Source of the DNA: Lithobates sylvaticus
Taxonomy: Eukaryota > Chordata > Amphibia > Anura > Ranidae
Direction: 5' to 3'
Length of the DNA stretch: 64,000 bases
NCBI GenBank assembly: GCA_028564925.1
Contig: CM053029.1
Location: 295,097,168 to 295,161,167, forward strand
The notes below the pieces were generated by a model. The model worked only from the letters and a program-made list of their open reading frames with translations. It was not told the origin of the DNA and did no database searches. Position numbers and translations under genes: made by a program. Within the stretch, counting starts at the first letter, position 1; each line of letters begins with the position of its first letter. Below, piece after piece: positions 21,354-33,809 of the stretch.

Positions 21354-22385
21354 CATGGGCGTCCGCAGGTAGGGGCAAGGAGGGGTCAAGTGCCCCCCCT
21401 GGAATCAGGAATCAGATCAGCACTGTTAAATTCAGCACAGTGGCGTCGCTATATGGGTGCGGGCAGCTGGCACCCAGGTGCCACCTGCCAGAGGGGTGAC
21501 ACCATCAAGGTGCTATCAAACCCCCTATCAGTGTAGTGTGACTGCGGGCTCTTTTCCCGGCTCAGTCCAGCAGAGAACTCAGCGGTGCTGTGACAGGAGA
21601 AAGACGAGCTGCGGGCTGTCAAAGGTTTCCCCCGCTCGCCCCCCCTTCTCCTGTCAAGGAGAAGAGACAGCGGCTCTCACTAGGTTCCCCATCTAGCTTC
21701 CTGCCCGCTCCGTTCCTTCCCCATTGGCCTTAACTGAGGGCCAATCAAAGGAGACTAGAAGAGGAGAGCATCATGGGACATGTAGTCCCAAAAGATTGGC
21801 GGCCTCATTTTCCACAGGGAGGAGGCTACAGATCGATCAAAGAGAGATTGAGAGACTGCAGCCTGAAAAAAGCTGAGGCAGAGAGTGCTACAGGACATGA
21901 GGAGTGTGCTGGGCGAAAGCCAAAGAGAGAGTCACGCTGCCCAGTGCCACAAGAGAGAGAGCCACGCTGCCAGCGCCACGAGAGAGAGCCACGCTGCCCA
22001 TCGCCACCAGAGAGAAAGCCACGCTGCCCAGGACCACCAGAGAGAGAGCGCCATGCTGCCAAGCGCCACCAGAGAGAGAGCCACGCTGCCCATCGCCACC
22101 AGAGAGAGAAAGACTAAACCACTGCCAGGGTACAGACATTCTACACTACTGACCAGAGTCGCCCCCGGGGAACCCAGAGTGAGCGATCATCCAGCCAGAG
22201 GGATCACTGCTGTAGTTTCACTGGGTTTGGTAAGATTATCCATTACCTATCCTAGGGACTGTACTACGTTTGCAGTCTCTGACCATGATAATGTGATAAT
22301 GACATTGTCAAAAAGGGGCGGCACATGGGTGACCCTAAAATGATGCCCCCCCCCCCCCTAAAAAAAAGTTCTGCGGACGCCCATG
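21354..22385. mobile_element. Non-autonomous hAT-type element, TSD ATAACAG[C/A]
   Basis: The ends CATGGGCGTCCGCAG and CTGCGGACGCCCATG are perfect inverted repeats. The flanking octamers ATAACAGC and ATAACAGA match at 7 of 8 positions. Internally, 21437 starts another hAT-like end (CAGTGGCGTCGCTA), so there may be nesting. No transposase is encoded. Confidence 0.85.
21935..22115. repeat. ~30-bp minisatellite inside the hAT element
   Basis: About six copies of a 27-30-bp unit based on CCACGCTGCCCATCGCCACC plus AGAGAGAG. Reading frames through it in several phases are repeat artefacts. Confidence 0.9.
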
Positions 22386-22399
22386 ATAACAGAAAAACC

Positions 22400-22560
22400 C
22401 TGTAAGGAGGTGTATGACAGCCTCAGTCTGGGCTCCAACTACGCCATGTCCCAACACAGTTCACTCCGCCCCCATTAATTAAGCTCCGGGCGGAGTAAAG
22501 CGCATTGAGAGGGTGGCCTGGTTGAAGCTCGGGCTGAGGCTATCATACACCGCCTTACAG
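22400..22560. repeat. 160-bp foldback MITE
   Basis: CTGTAAGGAGGTGTATGACA at the left is the imperfect complement of TATCATACACCGCCTTACAG at the right, with GCCTCAGTCTGGGCTCCAAC matching the inner arm. The core is GC-rich. Non-coding. Confidence 0.8.
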
Positions 22561-22872
22561 GATTTTGCAGTGATGTGTGACTTTTAGGACTTTCTTTCCC
22601 AACTAGATGTTTTGAGCATCTCTGTCCTTGTCGACACTCCTAGCAGTTTGTCATGCAAGGGGACCTAGTGGAGCCTTGAGTGGCACCTGTCATTTTGGTT
22701 GTGGGTTGCAGTTTCTTTAGCTCTCATGAAATTGTTCCTACCATTTTAGTTATATTGCCCCCCATCCCCCAGACCAAAGGCTTTTAGTCTTCCTCTGTGT
22801 GTAATCTCCTACATACAAACAAAACTATAGATCCACTTTAATAACCACTTGCTGAACGCAATACTATATATA
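22561..22872. other. No gene seen
   Basis: Unassigned DNA before the Tc1 element, with no supportable feature. Confidence 0.35.
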
Positions 22873-24489
<1,617 letters not shown>

Positions 24490-25591
24490 TATATATATAT
24501 ATATATACGTTGCGGTTTGCAAGTGGTTTACTGGGCTTATAGCTGAACATGTTTTTTTCCAGCATATTTTTGCCGGCTTTCTAATGAAACCGGCCCGAGC
24601 GGGAGCCGATGGGCCAGTTTCCGAAGCGGTGGGAGGGGGATGTCCCCCCACCGCTCGCCGGGGTGGCCATCTGCTCTCATAGGGTTTACACTCTTTGATC
24701 TACTTTATGGCCCTGGAGGACCGGAGTGACGTCATGACATCACTTAAGGTCCAGGCTACAAGGTAGAAAAAAAAAGTTAAAGCGAAAGATGATTTTTTTT
24801 TTTTTTTGGATCTTTCGTTTTTAAAAGGTAGAGAGACCTTTTTGACCCAAGATCTCTTTATAAAGAGGACCTGTCATCCTCATATTTATATTACAAGGGC
24901 TGTTTTCATTCCTTGTAATAGGAATAAAAGTGATATAATAATTATAATTTTTTTTATGGAAAGTGTAAAAATAAAAAATAAAATAAATAATAATAAAAAA
25001 AAAATTAAAGCCCCCATATCCATATAGGCGCAGAAGCAATCATATTTAAGTCGCACACTCATATGTAAACGGTATTCGAACCACACATGTGAGGTATCAC
25101 CGCAAATGTTAGAGTGAGAGCAAAAATTCTACTGCTAGACCTTGTCTGTAACTCTAAACAGGTAATCTGTAAAGGCATTTAAAGCATCACCTATGGAGAT
25201 TTTTAAGTACTGTAGTTTGTCGCCATTCCACGAGCGTGCGCAATTTTAAAGTGTGACATGTTGGGTATCTATATATATATATGTAGAATATCATCTTTTA
25301 ACATTATACAAAAAAGCTGAAGTAACTATGGTGTGTTTTTTGTTTGTTTTTTTTCATTAAGGTGTATTTTTTCTTTAAATTGCGTTTGCAAAACCGCTGT
25401 GCAAATACAGTGTGACCACCGTGTGACCATAAAAAAAGTGCAGCAATCACCATTTTATTCCCTATTGTCTCTGCTAAAAAAAAATATTATAATGTGTGGG
25501 GGTAGTTATAAGTAATCTAGCAAAAAAAAATACTGATTTAAACTTGTGAACAAAAAGTGCCAGAAAAAGCCTGGTCTTAAAGTGGTTTTAA
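24490..25591. other. No gene seen; AT-rich dispersed repeat
   Basis: Contains a GC-rich patch at about 24580-24670 (CCGGCCCGAGCGGGAGCC), poly-T/A runs and a short TA microsatellite near 25270. It resembles a chopped-up interspersed repeat. No exon supported. Confidence 0.4.
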
Positions 25592-26013
25592 AGTGATTGT
25601 AAAGGCAGAAGGTTTTCTTTGTGCGGCAGCCCCCTTCAGCCCACCTAACACTTACCTGAGGTACCTCTAGATCCAGCGATGTTGCAGGAGTGTCTCGGCT
25701 GCCCGGGGCTCCTCTCCTCATTGGCCGAGACAGCAGGGCGGCGCTATTGACTCCTGCTGCTGTCAATCAAAGACAGTCAGCAATTAGGAGAGAAAGGGGG
25801 CAGAACTGGGCTGAAGCTCCATGTCTGAATGGTGCCCCCATAGCAAGCTGCTTGCTGTGGGGGCACACAACAGGAGGGAGGGGCCAATAGAGACAAAGAG
25901 GGACCCGAGAAGAGGAGGATCAGGGCTGCTCTGTGCAAAACCGCTGCACAGGGCAGATAAGTATGCCATGTTTTTTATTTTTAACTAATAAGAAACAAGA
26001 CTTTACAATCACT
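25592..26013. mobile_element. TTAA-target MITE (piggyBac-like)
   Basis: The ends AGTGATTGTAAAG and CTTTACAATCACT are perfect inverted repeats flanked by TTAA (25588-25591 and 26014-26017). 422 bp, non-coding. Pieces of the same family occur at 39620-40315. Confidence 0.88.
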
Positions 26014-26151
26014 TTAAGGCTTGCTATTGCTGTATTAGAGTCCCTCTTTACTCATCTTGTCCAGCAGTGGTTGCAGGCCCCTTTGATTCTTTTTACCATG
26101 ATCCCTTGGGCTCCCAGAATTCTGGACATGTCCAGAAGATAACAAAAATCC

Positions 26152-26273
26152 ACAGCAAACATGCCCATCGACTGTTATATCATCAGGTGCAGTCTTTCTA
26201 AGCCTGTGGGTCAGACCACAGGCTTAGAAAGACTGCACCTGATGATATAACAGTCGATGGGCATGTTTGCTGT
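26152..26273. repeat. Perfect 58-bp-arm palindrome with 6-bp spacer
   Basis: The arms 26152-26209 and 26216-26273 are exact reverse complements (left arm starts ACAGCAAACATGCCC and ends AAGCCTGTGG). The spacer is GTCAGA. The flanking DNA is not palindromic and no target duplication is evident. Confidence 0.96.
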
Positions 26274-27275
26274 CACCAGATATGGAGCCCTCTTTTGTTG
26301 TTCCCAGGATGTGGTCCACCAAATTAGAGCACAAGAGTACATAGCTTCATGTAGCCCCAGTCACTGTGGTGGGCAATGTGCTAGCTGCCCCCGGAATATA
26401 CTTTCTAGTGGGGTGACCATATATCTCCACCTACCTTCTTCTACACCCATCCCAGGGACTTCTTCCATTGCCTGGACAGCCAAACCTGTCTGGAGATCCC
26501 CTTACTCTGTATTGGGCTGCCACCTAGAGACAGCCCTGTACTACAATAGTTTCATTAACTATTATATTTTGTTTTATGCTTGTTCCACCCCCTTTTACCA
26601 TTTTATTTTAATTGGCAATTTATTTTGCATTTATACAGTAATCTTCAAGTCACTGTTTGATCGATTAGCTAATACCTCTACAAAACATTACTTGACCAAA
26701 GCAACTATCATGCATCTAGTTGACCAAGATGACCAGAGGGCTTTCCTTACTCCTCTGGTCCAAGCACCCTAAAATGGGCACAGAGTGGCATAGGCGCCAA
26801 AAGTTCAGTCCACAGAAACTTCCTTCCTAAAAGAATATGTGTAAAAGTAATACTAATGCGCAAACCACATAAGGTGATGACAAAACCTAAAACTAATTAA
26901 ATAGCTGCCAACAAAAAACAGTGTTCACACATTAAGTAAAAATGAATAAAATAAGAATTTGGCACTTACTAAGCTAAAACTAAATGAACAATAACCACAT
27001 GCCGACCAGCCGCCGCAGTTGTACAGTGGCAGAATGTCATGGCTGGGTGAAACAACGTTATGTAATGTCGCTTCGCCCTGTGTCCACTAGAGGGCACGTG
27101 TGTGCCGCACGTGCACCCCCCATTGGCCCCTCCCTCCTCAAGCCGATGTGAGTGCCTGGCGGTCTCCCGCGATCGCTCTGGGCATACGGAGAACCCGGAA
27201 CTGTGTGTATAAACACACAGTTCTGATTCTCTGAGGAAAGAACTGACAGATCGTCTGTTCATACAGAGTATAAAC
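26274..27275. other. No gene seen; repeat-derived DNA
   Basis: A plus-strand open frame of ~170 codons starts at 26257 within the palindrome, but its protein has no recognisable motif. 27000-27270 is a GC-richer dispersed repeat. No exon supported. Confidence 0.4.
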
Positions 27276-27381
27276 CAGTGGCGGCCCGTCCATAGGGGGC
27301 GCCTGGGCTCCGCCCCCCTCCAGGCAGTCAAAAAAAAAAATGTCAAAAATTAAAAAATAAATAAATTTTTTAAAGCTGGCG

Positions 27382-27415
<34 letters not shown>

Positions 27416-27500
27416 ATACAAAAAAGGTCCTTAAGTGCACTGTGTTCGGACTAGTAAGGGTGCCTTTGGCCAATCATGGTTCAGGGGGACTAATTCCACG
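27276..27500. mobile_element. Left end of a hAT-type element
   Basis: Begins CAGTGGCGGCCCGTCCATAG followed by GGGCGCCTGGGC, a terminus I recognise from vertebrate hAT-type repeats. The partner end is not visible before the assembly gap, so the element is partial or ends in the gap. Confidence 0.55.
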
Positions 27501-27584
27501 CCCCACACTACATAAAGCCGCCTGCACGTCGGCCTCGTGTAGTGTGTCATTGGCATGGACTGAGAGAGTCTCATTTAGATTGAG

Positions 27585-27657
27585 CAGGCAGGCAGATTAT
27601 TCAGTTAGCTGCAGTGTATTTTATATATATATATATATATATACACACAGACAGTCT

Positions 27658-27691
<34 letters not shown>

Positions 27692-27779
27692 CAGTTTAGC
27701 TAGATTTGACTGCAGTCCATTCCTGGTGTACTCTTTCTAATATACTTCAGGCAGGCAGGTGATTCAGTTAGCTGCAGTG

Positions 27780-27856
<77 letters not shown>

Positions 27857-27859
27857 TAG

Positions 27860-27925
<66 letters not shown>

Positions 27926-28023
27926 ACTGCATACAGTTTAGCTATATCTCACTGCAGGCCGTTCCTGGTGTACTCTTTCTAATATACTTCAGGCAGGCAG
28001 GTGATTCAGTTAGCTGCAGTGTA

Positions 28024-28060
<37 letters not shown>

Positions 28061-28183
28061 TAGTCTTGTATATATATATCCACTGCATACAGTTTAGCTA
28101 TATCTGACTGCAGGCCGTTCCTGGTGTACTGCTTCTAATATACTTCTGTCAGGCAGGCAGATTATTCAGTTAGCTGCAGTGTA

Positions 28184-28274
<91 letters not shown>

Positions 28275-28275
28275 G
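27585..28275. repeat. Tandem ~200-270-bp repeat with expanded (TA)n
   Basis: Four copies of a unit containing CAGTTAGCTGCAGTGTATTT, a TA tract, ACAGTTTAGCTA, TTCCTGGTGTACT and CTAATATACTTC. Copy length varies with the TA tract (the longest is over 70 bp). Confidence 0.9.
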
Positions 28276-28316
28276 TAAAAAACTGCGCTAGTCACACACA
28301 CATATACCGTATATAC

Positions 28317-28923
28317 TTGAGTATAAGCCGAGTTTTTCAGCACATTTTTTGTGCTGAAAGTGCCCCCCTCCGCTTATACTCGAGTCAAGCACTTTTCTGC
28401 AGCAAAAAAAAAATTTCCGACCTGACTTTGGGGCCCCGTATCTCGTGAGCCAACCCAGTGGACCTAGCACTATAACATATCCAAATATGGGGTTCCTAGC
28501 ACTAAGTGGCCCCGAGATACACGGGCCCCAAAGTCGGTTCAGAAAATGTCATTCTCTGCTGCAGAAAAGTGCTTGAGATTTTCTGACCCGAATTTGGGGC
28601 CCCATATCTCGGGGACACTTGGTGCTAGGAACCCCAAATGTTGTATTCCAACCCAGTGGAATTAGCACTACAACATATCTAAAGATGGGGTTCCTAGCAC
28701 TAAGTGACCCTGAGATACAGGGCCCCAAATCGGTCAACTGTGTCCATCTGCATGGGCACAGTGAGGCTGCAAATGGGCATCGTTGACCCTCTTTTCCACT
28801 TACAGTAGCTGCGCATTTCTCACCCTAGGCTTATACTCGAGTCAATAAGTTTTCCCAGTTGTTTGTGGTAAAATTAGGTGCCTCGGCTTATATTCGTGTC
28901 GGCCTATACTCGAGTATATACGG
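28317..28923. mobile_element. TA-target MITE with CCGTATATAC ends
   Basis: The ends CCGTATATACTTGAGTATAA and its inverted partner CTCGAGTATATACGG are flanked by TA (28315-28316, 28924-28925), consistent with the Tc1/mariner superfamily. The body has two partial repeats of GGGGCCCC-TATCTCG and CCTAGCACTAAGTG segments. Non-coding. Confidence 0.8.
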
Positions 28924-28925
28924 TA

Positions 28926-29264
28926 GTGAATAAAGAACTCTAAGTGTAGCTGCAATAATAGTGAGATAAACACAAATATAATATAAAGAAAAAAAATCGC
29001 GCTCTTAGAGTCTATATGAAGGTTGGAGATGTAAACCACTCCAAAGATAAAAAACAATTTCTTTTAGTGAAGATAATATCTCTCAGTAGAAATAATATTT
29101 CTCAGCAGTGTTGACACCTGTTCTTATGAATAAGCATGCTTACCAGATGTAAGCCCTCATGTGGGGTTAACGTGCTGACGTCACCACGCGAAACAGGACG
29201 GGAGCGTCTATCTGTTTGTAGCCGGCCGGCTCTGCAAATTTTAAAACTCTGCTGTTTTATTCCT
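28926..29264. other. No gene seen
   Basis: AT-rich DNA running into the assembly gap. Confidence 0.35.
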
Positions 29265-29731
29265 NNNNNNNNNNNNNNNNNNNNNNNNNNNNNNNNNNNN
29301 NNNNNNNNNNNNNNNNNNNNNNNNNNNNNNNNNNNNNNNNNNNNNNNNNNNNNNNNNNNNNNNNNNNNNNNNNNNNNNNNNNNNNNNNNNNNNNNNNNNN
29401 NNNNNNNNNNNNNNNNNNNNNNNNNNNNNNNNNNNNNNNNNNNNNNNNNNNNNNNNNNNNNNNNNNNNNNNNNNNNNNNNNNNNNNNNNNNNNNNNNNNN
29501 NNNNNNNNNNNNNNNNNNNNNNNNNNNNNNNNNNNNNNNNNNNNNNNNNNNNNNNNNNNNNNNNNNNNNNNNNNNNNNNNNNNNNNNNNNNNNNNNNNNN
29601 NNNNNNNNNNNNNNNNNNNNNNNNNNNNNNNNNNNNNNNNNNNNNNNNNNNNNNNNNNNNNNNNNNNNNNNNNNNNNNNNNNNNNNNNNNNNNNNNNNNN
29701 NNNNNNNNNNNNNNNNNNNNNNNNNNNNNNN
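29265..29731. other. Assembly gap (467 N)
   Basis: Run of N. Reading frames drawn through it are meaningless. Confidence 0.99.
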
Positions 29732-30005
29732 TTTATAAGCTTTGTTGCCCTTCTTTGCACTCGCTCCATTTCCAGTACATCCTTCCTGAGGACTGTTGCC
29801 CAGAACTGGACAGCATACTCCAGGTGCGGCCAGACCAGAGTCTTGTAGAGCGGGAGAATTATCTTTTTATCTCTGGAGTTAATACCCATTTTAATGCATG
29901 CCAATATTCTGTTTGCTTTGTTAGCAGCAGCTTGGCATTGCATGCCATTGCTGAGCCTATCATCTATTAGGACACCCAGGTCCTTTTTGTAAAAGGGACA
30001 TGTTA
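29732..30005 (-). mobile_element. CR1-like LINE fragment, C-terminal RT region
   Basis: The minus-strand frame reads KDLGVLIDDRLSNGMQCQAA, then IILPLYKTLVWPHLEYAVQF and ERVQRRATKLI, the conserved segment downstream of the RT catalytic core in CR1 elements. It is cut by the gap on one side and by a tandem repeat on the other. Confidence 0.88.
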
Positions 30006-30240
30006 ATGGTAATGGTAGTGCTGCTAATCTGTGCCTACCAGTGCTGCCAATCTGTGCCCACCAGTGCTGCCAATCTGTGCCCATCAGTGCCTCCTCATCA
30101 GTGTCACCTATCAGTGCTGCCAATCAGTGCCACCTATCAGTGCCACCCCATCAGTGTTTCCTCATCAGTGCTCACCAGTGCTACCTCATCAGTGCAGCCT
30201 ATCAATGCCCATCAGTCCCATCTCATCAGCGCACATCGTG
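30006..30240. repeat. Irregular tandem repeat (CAGTGCYNCC / CATCAGTG)
   Basis: About 15 short units of roughly 12-18 bp, such as TGCCAATCTGTGCCCACCAG and CACCTATCAGTGCC. All frames are open because the unit lacks stops. Not a gene. Confidence 0.85.
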
Positions 30241-30257
30241 AAAGAGAAACATTACCT

Positions 30258-30490
30258 GTTTGCAAAATTGTATAACAAACTATAAAAAAGTAAAAGTAAA
30301 AAACCCAGTGATGATTAAATACCAACAAAAGAAAGCTCTATTTGTGTGAAAAAAAGGTAAAAAAATGTACTTTGGGTACAGTGTTGCATGCCCATGCAAT
30401 TGTCATTCAAACTGTGACAGCGCTGAATGCTGAAACTTGGCCTGGGCCAGAAGGGGATAAAAGTGCCCGTTAGGCAAGTGGTTAAAGTTG
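30258..30490. repeat. Dispersed frog repeat, second copy
   Basis: Inverted relative to 2594-2760, sharing AAAGCTCTATTTGTGTG and TGTACTTTGGGTACA-like segments, and ending in AGGCAAGTGGTTAA. Confidence 0.6.
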
Positions 30491-30565
30491 ATCTGCATGT
30501 TTTACTGAAGATAAAATAGATTGTTTCACTAATACATGCAATGCCTGCCAGTGATGTATGAACTG

Positions 30566-30850
30566 TATGTAGCCTCATCTACATACTGTATACAGCGCTG
30601 TGTGTCATTCTACGAATGAATACAAAGATTTCACTGATGTGCAGAGTCAGAGATTGTGATGTCATCCACCAGCCTCTACACTTTAGCCAATCGTAGGAAG
30701 CTTTGTATTCATTCATAGAATACAAAGCTCCCTGTGAATGGCTGAGCAGTGCTTAGCCTGACCCAATTTTGTTCAGGGAGTGGGAAGGGAAGTCCTTTTC
30801 CAGCTGCCAGAACAACGTGCTGTATACAGTATGTAGATGAGGCTACATAC
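30566..30850. repeat. Foldback MITE with GTATGTAGCCTCATCTACAT arms
   Basis: The left arm 30566-30596 and right arm 30819-30850 are near-perfect inverted repeats. Inside, a second inverted pair (TGAATACAAAG / CTTTGTATTCATTCA) brings the halves together. Confidence 0.85.
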
Positions 30851-31177
30851 TAGAGCTGGGCGATCTTCTCCAAAAAAAAAACTTCACGATTCAAATCAAG
30901 TTTATTTCTTTTTGATGGACACCACGCGGGTCCTGAGGAGCTGCGGGCAAGAGCTTTTAGGCGAGGCCGCGGCTTCGGCCTAGTCCACCGCGTCCGGCCT
31001 CGCGGACTTGGCCAAAGCCACGGCCTCGCCTAAAAACTCCTGCCCACAGCTACTCAGGACCAGCGCAGTGTCAGCGCCAGTCCTGGTGAAAAGAATAAAA
31101 ACGATTTGCTGAAAATTTGAATCGATTTGACCTCTCAATTTGATTCAAGATTCAAATCCTTTTTTTGCCCAGCCCTA
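30851..31177. mobile_element. hAT-type MITE, TSD CTACATA[C/T]
   Basis: The ends TAGAGCTGGGCGAT and TTGCCCAGCCCTA are inverted repeats. The flanking octamers CTACATAC (30843-30850) and CTACATAT (31178-31185) match at 7 of 8. The body has a strong GC-rich palindrome around 30955-31035. It inserted at the end of the foldback MITE on its left. Confidence 0.85.
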
Positions 31178-31600
31178 CTACATATAGCTTATACTGGACA
31201 GCGCACACAGCCACTGCATGTGTTAATGAAGTAAATAGTTTGTTAAGACCAGCTTGGTTAAAAACTCCATTAAAACTTGGAAATCAGCTTTAATATGGAC
31301 AGCAATGTTTACAATTGTCAGCCATTATTTATTTATAGAAATATTTTATCCTAAAATGAAAAAAATAACTATTGCTGTAACTGCTTCAAAAGTGTTAGCA
31401 GAAGTTGTGGTTTTCCTTGTTGGTTACTAATACAGTAATGTAAATCTAGAGATCTATTAGGCTGGCCATACACTATACCAGGGCTCAAAATTTCAAGTCC
31501 TGAGCTACTAGCCAGGCCTCAAGGGTTACTCGCCACCAGTTGCCCCACCCAACCCCTGCCCTGCCCCTAAATCCACCTCTAAACACGGCCTCATAAATTA

Positions 31601-32535
31601 CCGTATTTATCGGCGTATAACACGCACTTCTTCCCCCTTAAAATCGGGGGAAAGTCGTGGGTGCGTGTTATACGCCGATACCCCCAAAAAAAATGACAAA
31701 AAGGGCAAGCGCCGCTGAAAAATAGCGAGCGCTGCTGAAAAAACCCGAAGCCCGGCCAAAAAAGAACGAAGCGCCCCCGGAAAAAGCCGAGCGGACTCTG
31801 TTCTGCTCTGCTCGTAGTCCCGCCTCCCTGCGCTCGCTCCGGAAACAGCAGGGGGGCGGGATCGCGAGCTTAGCCGTCCGAGTCGGCTTGGCTTTTTCTG
31901 GGGGCGCTTCGGTCTTTTTCGGCCGTGCTTCGGGTTTTTTCGGCGGCGCACGCGACAGAGCGTCTCGGCGCGGGAAATTTAAACCCTGAAAATGACGCTG
32001 GCAAGCTACAATGGCACTGGGCAAGGCTGCAATGACGCTGGGCAAGCTACAATGATGCTGGGCAAGGCTGCAATGACGCTGGGCAAGGCTGCAATGACGC
32101 TGGGCAAGGCTGCAATGACGATGGGCAAGGCTGCAATGACGCTGGGCAAGGCTGCAATGACACTGGGCAAGGCTGCAAATGACGCTGGGCAAGGCTGCAA
32201 TGACGCTGGGCAAGGCTGCAATGACGCTGGGCAAGGCTGCAATGACACTGGGCAAGGCTGCAAATGACGCTGGGCAAGGCTGCAATGACACTGGGCAAGG
32301 CTGCAAATGACGCTGGGCAAGGCTGCAATGACGCTGGGCAAGCTACAGTGACGCTGGGCAAGCTACAATGACGCTGGGCAAGCTGCAATGACGCTGGGCA
32401 AGCTGCAAATGACGCTTAAATGTGAGTTTTTTTTTCCCCTAAACTTCCCTCCTAAAACTTTTTTTCCTTAAAATGCCCTCCTAAACTTGGGGTGCGTGTT
32501 ATACGCCGGTGCGTGTTATACACCGATAAATACGG
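31601..32535. mobile_element. TA-target MITE with CCGTATTTATCGGCGTATAA ends
   Basis: Inverted ends (CCGTATTTATCGGCG versus CACCGATAAATACGG) are flanked by TA. The body contains a GC-rich segment and a 21-bp minisatellite. The ends resemble those of the element at 28317 (CCGTAT-TA), so they may be relatives. Confidence 0.85.
31988..32415. repeat. 21-bp minisatellite
   Basis: About 20 copies of TGACGCTGGGCAAGGCTGCA plus A, with 22-bp variants. Frames on both strands stay open by repetition. Not genes. Confidence 0.93.
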
Positions 32536-32584
32536 TATATCATGAAATTGCTCTTAAATGTTTTATGCAAATTAAGCAACTTTA

Positions 32585-33165
32585 TCCATGCTCATCAATG
32601 CAGCCTCACCCGTGTCCACCAATGCAGCCTCACCGTGTCCACCAATGCAGCCTCACCCTTGTCCACCAATGCAGCCTCACCCGTGTCCACCAATGCAGCC
32701 TCACCGTGTCCACCAATGCAGCCTCACCCATGTCCACCAATGCAGCCTCACCCGTGTCCACCAATTCAGCCTCACCCGTGTCCACCAATGCAGCCTCACC
32801 CGTGTCCACCAATGCAGCCTCACACTTTAACACCAATGCAGCCTCACACTTTAACACCAATGCAGCCTCACCCGTGTCCACCAATGCAGCCTCACCCGTG
32901 TCCACCAATGCAGCCTCACACTTTAACACCAATGCAGCCTCACACTTTAACACCAATGCAGCCTCACACTTTAACAGCAATGCAGCCTCACCCGTGTCCA
33001 CCAATGCAGCCTCACACTTTAACACCAATGCAGCCTCACACTTTAACACCAATGCAGCCTCACACTTTAACACCAATGCAACCTCACACTTTAACACCAA
33101 TGCAGCCTCACACTTTAACACCAGTGCAGCCTAACACTTTAACACCAATGCTGCCTACCTGTGTC
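32585..33165. repeat. 24-bp minisatellite with two alternating variants
   Basis: About 24 copies of a 24-bp unit, either CAATGCAGCCTCACCCGTGT plus CCAC or CAATGCAGCCTCACACTTTA plus ACAC. The second variant dominates the right half, showing block-wise homogenisation. Since 24 is a multiple of three, each frame encodes a regular peptide repeat, which mimics a repetitive protein. Confidence 0.94.
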
Positions 33166-33809
33166 CTGAATGAAGGGGAGCAGAGAAGAAGAGCATTGCT
33201 GGCCGGATAATATGAGCGCCGAGAGACATGCTGGAACAGCTTTAATTTAAATCTCTGTGTGTTCCCGCCGCACGGCGTCCCGTACAGCCCCGCCCCCTGG
33301 CCACGGAACTTTGATACACATTACTCGTCCCGGGTTGGACGGGTGATCTGTCTATCAAATTCCCCGGGACCAGGGGGCGGGGCTTTGTGTGAAAGCTAGC
33401 GCAGGGAACACACGGCGATTTAAATCAAAGCCGGCGCCGCTAGTTATGTTCCCTGCGCTCATATCATCCGGCCGTCTCTGTCCTCTCTCTTCCCCTTCAT
33501 GAGCACTGGGAAAGGGACTCGCCGGCCGGCAGTGCTCGCCCCCCCTCGCTTCCAGACAGCCCTTCCTCGCCAGCCCTCAAAATTTACTCGCAAAATGCGA
33601 GCAGGCGAGTGTAAATTTTGAGGGCTGCACTATACAATTTTCTTATTAAATTTTCTTTAGATTTACTTCAACTATGTAGTGCAATGGCCTGCCTGATTAC
33701 ATACACATTGAAAGTGTTTTGGTTTGACCTCATATTATACAGTTTTAGTAAATCTAAAGAAAAATTTTATAAGAAAATTGTAAAATTGTATAATGTATGG
33801 TCAGCCTTA

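Larger units (their letters stand above)
31479..33627. mobile_element. Non-autonomous hAT-type element, perfect 8-bp TSD CACTATAC
   Basis: The ends CAGGGCTCAAAATTT and AAATTTTGAGGGCTG match at 13 of 15. The identical octamers CACTATAC at 31471-31478 and 33628-33635 define the insertion. It carries a nested TA-target MITE (31601-32535) and a 24-bp minisatellite. No transposase reading frame. Confidence 0.92.
31460..33806. mobile_element. Host MITE (GGCTGGCCATACA) split by a hAT insertion
   Basis: The left part 31460-31478 and right part 33628-33806 make an inverted-repeat element: GGCTGGCCATACACTATAC versus GTATAATGTATGGTCAGCC, with AATTTTCTTATTAAATTTTC matching further in. It has a TTA on both sides (31457-31459 and 33807-33809), a Harbinger-like target. 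The hAT element 31479-33627 sits inside it. Confidence 0.8.

Noticed and set aside
26257-26772. 171-codon plus-strand frame
   Set aside because: It starts inside the perfect palindrome and shows no motif or splice context. Probably chance.
27759-27941. Tyr/Ile-rich reading frame
   Set aside because: Translation of a (TA)n microsatellite.
29136-30123. Long frames running through X residues
   Set aside because: They cross the 467-bp assembly gap. Only the CR1-derived part (29732-30005, minus) has support.
31992-32388. Gly/Lys/Ala and Leu/Pro/Ser repeat proteins on both strands
   Set aside because: Frames of a 21-bp minisatellite nested in a MITE.
32487-33210. Long Asn/Thr/Ala/Ser or Pro/Met/Gln repeat proteins of more than 200 codons
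   Set aside because: Frames of a 24-bp minisatellite, whose period divisible by three keeps every phase open.
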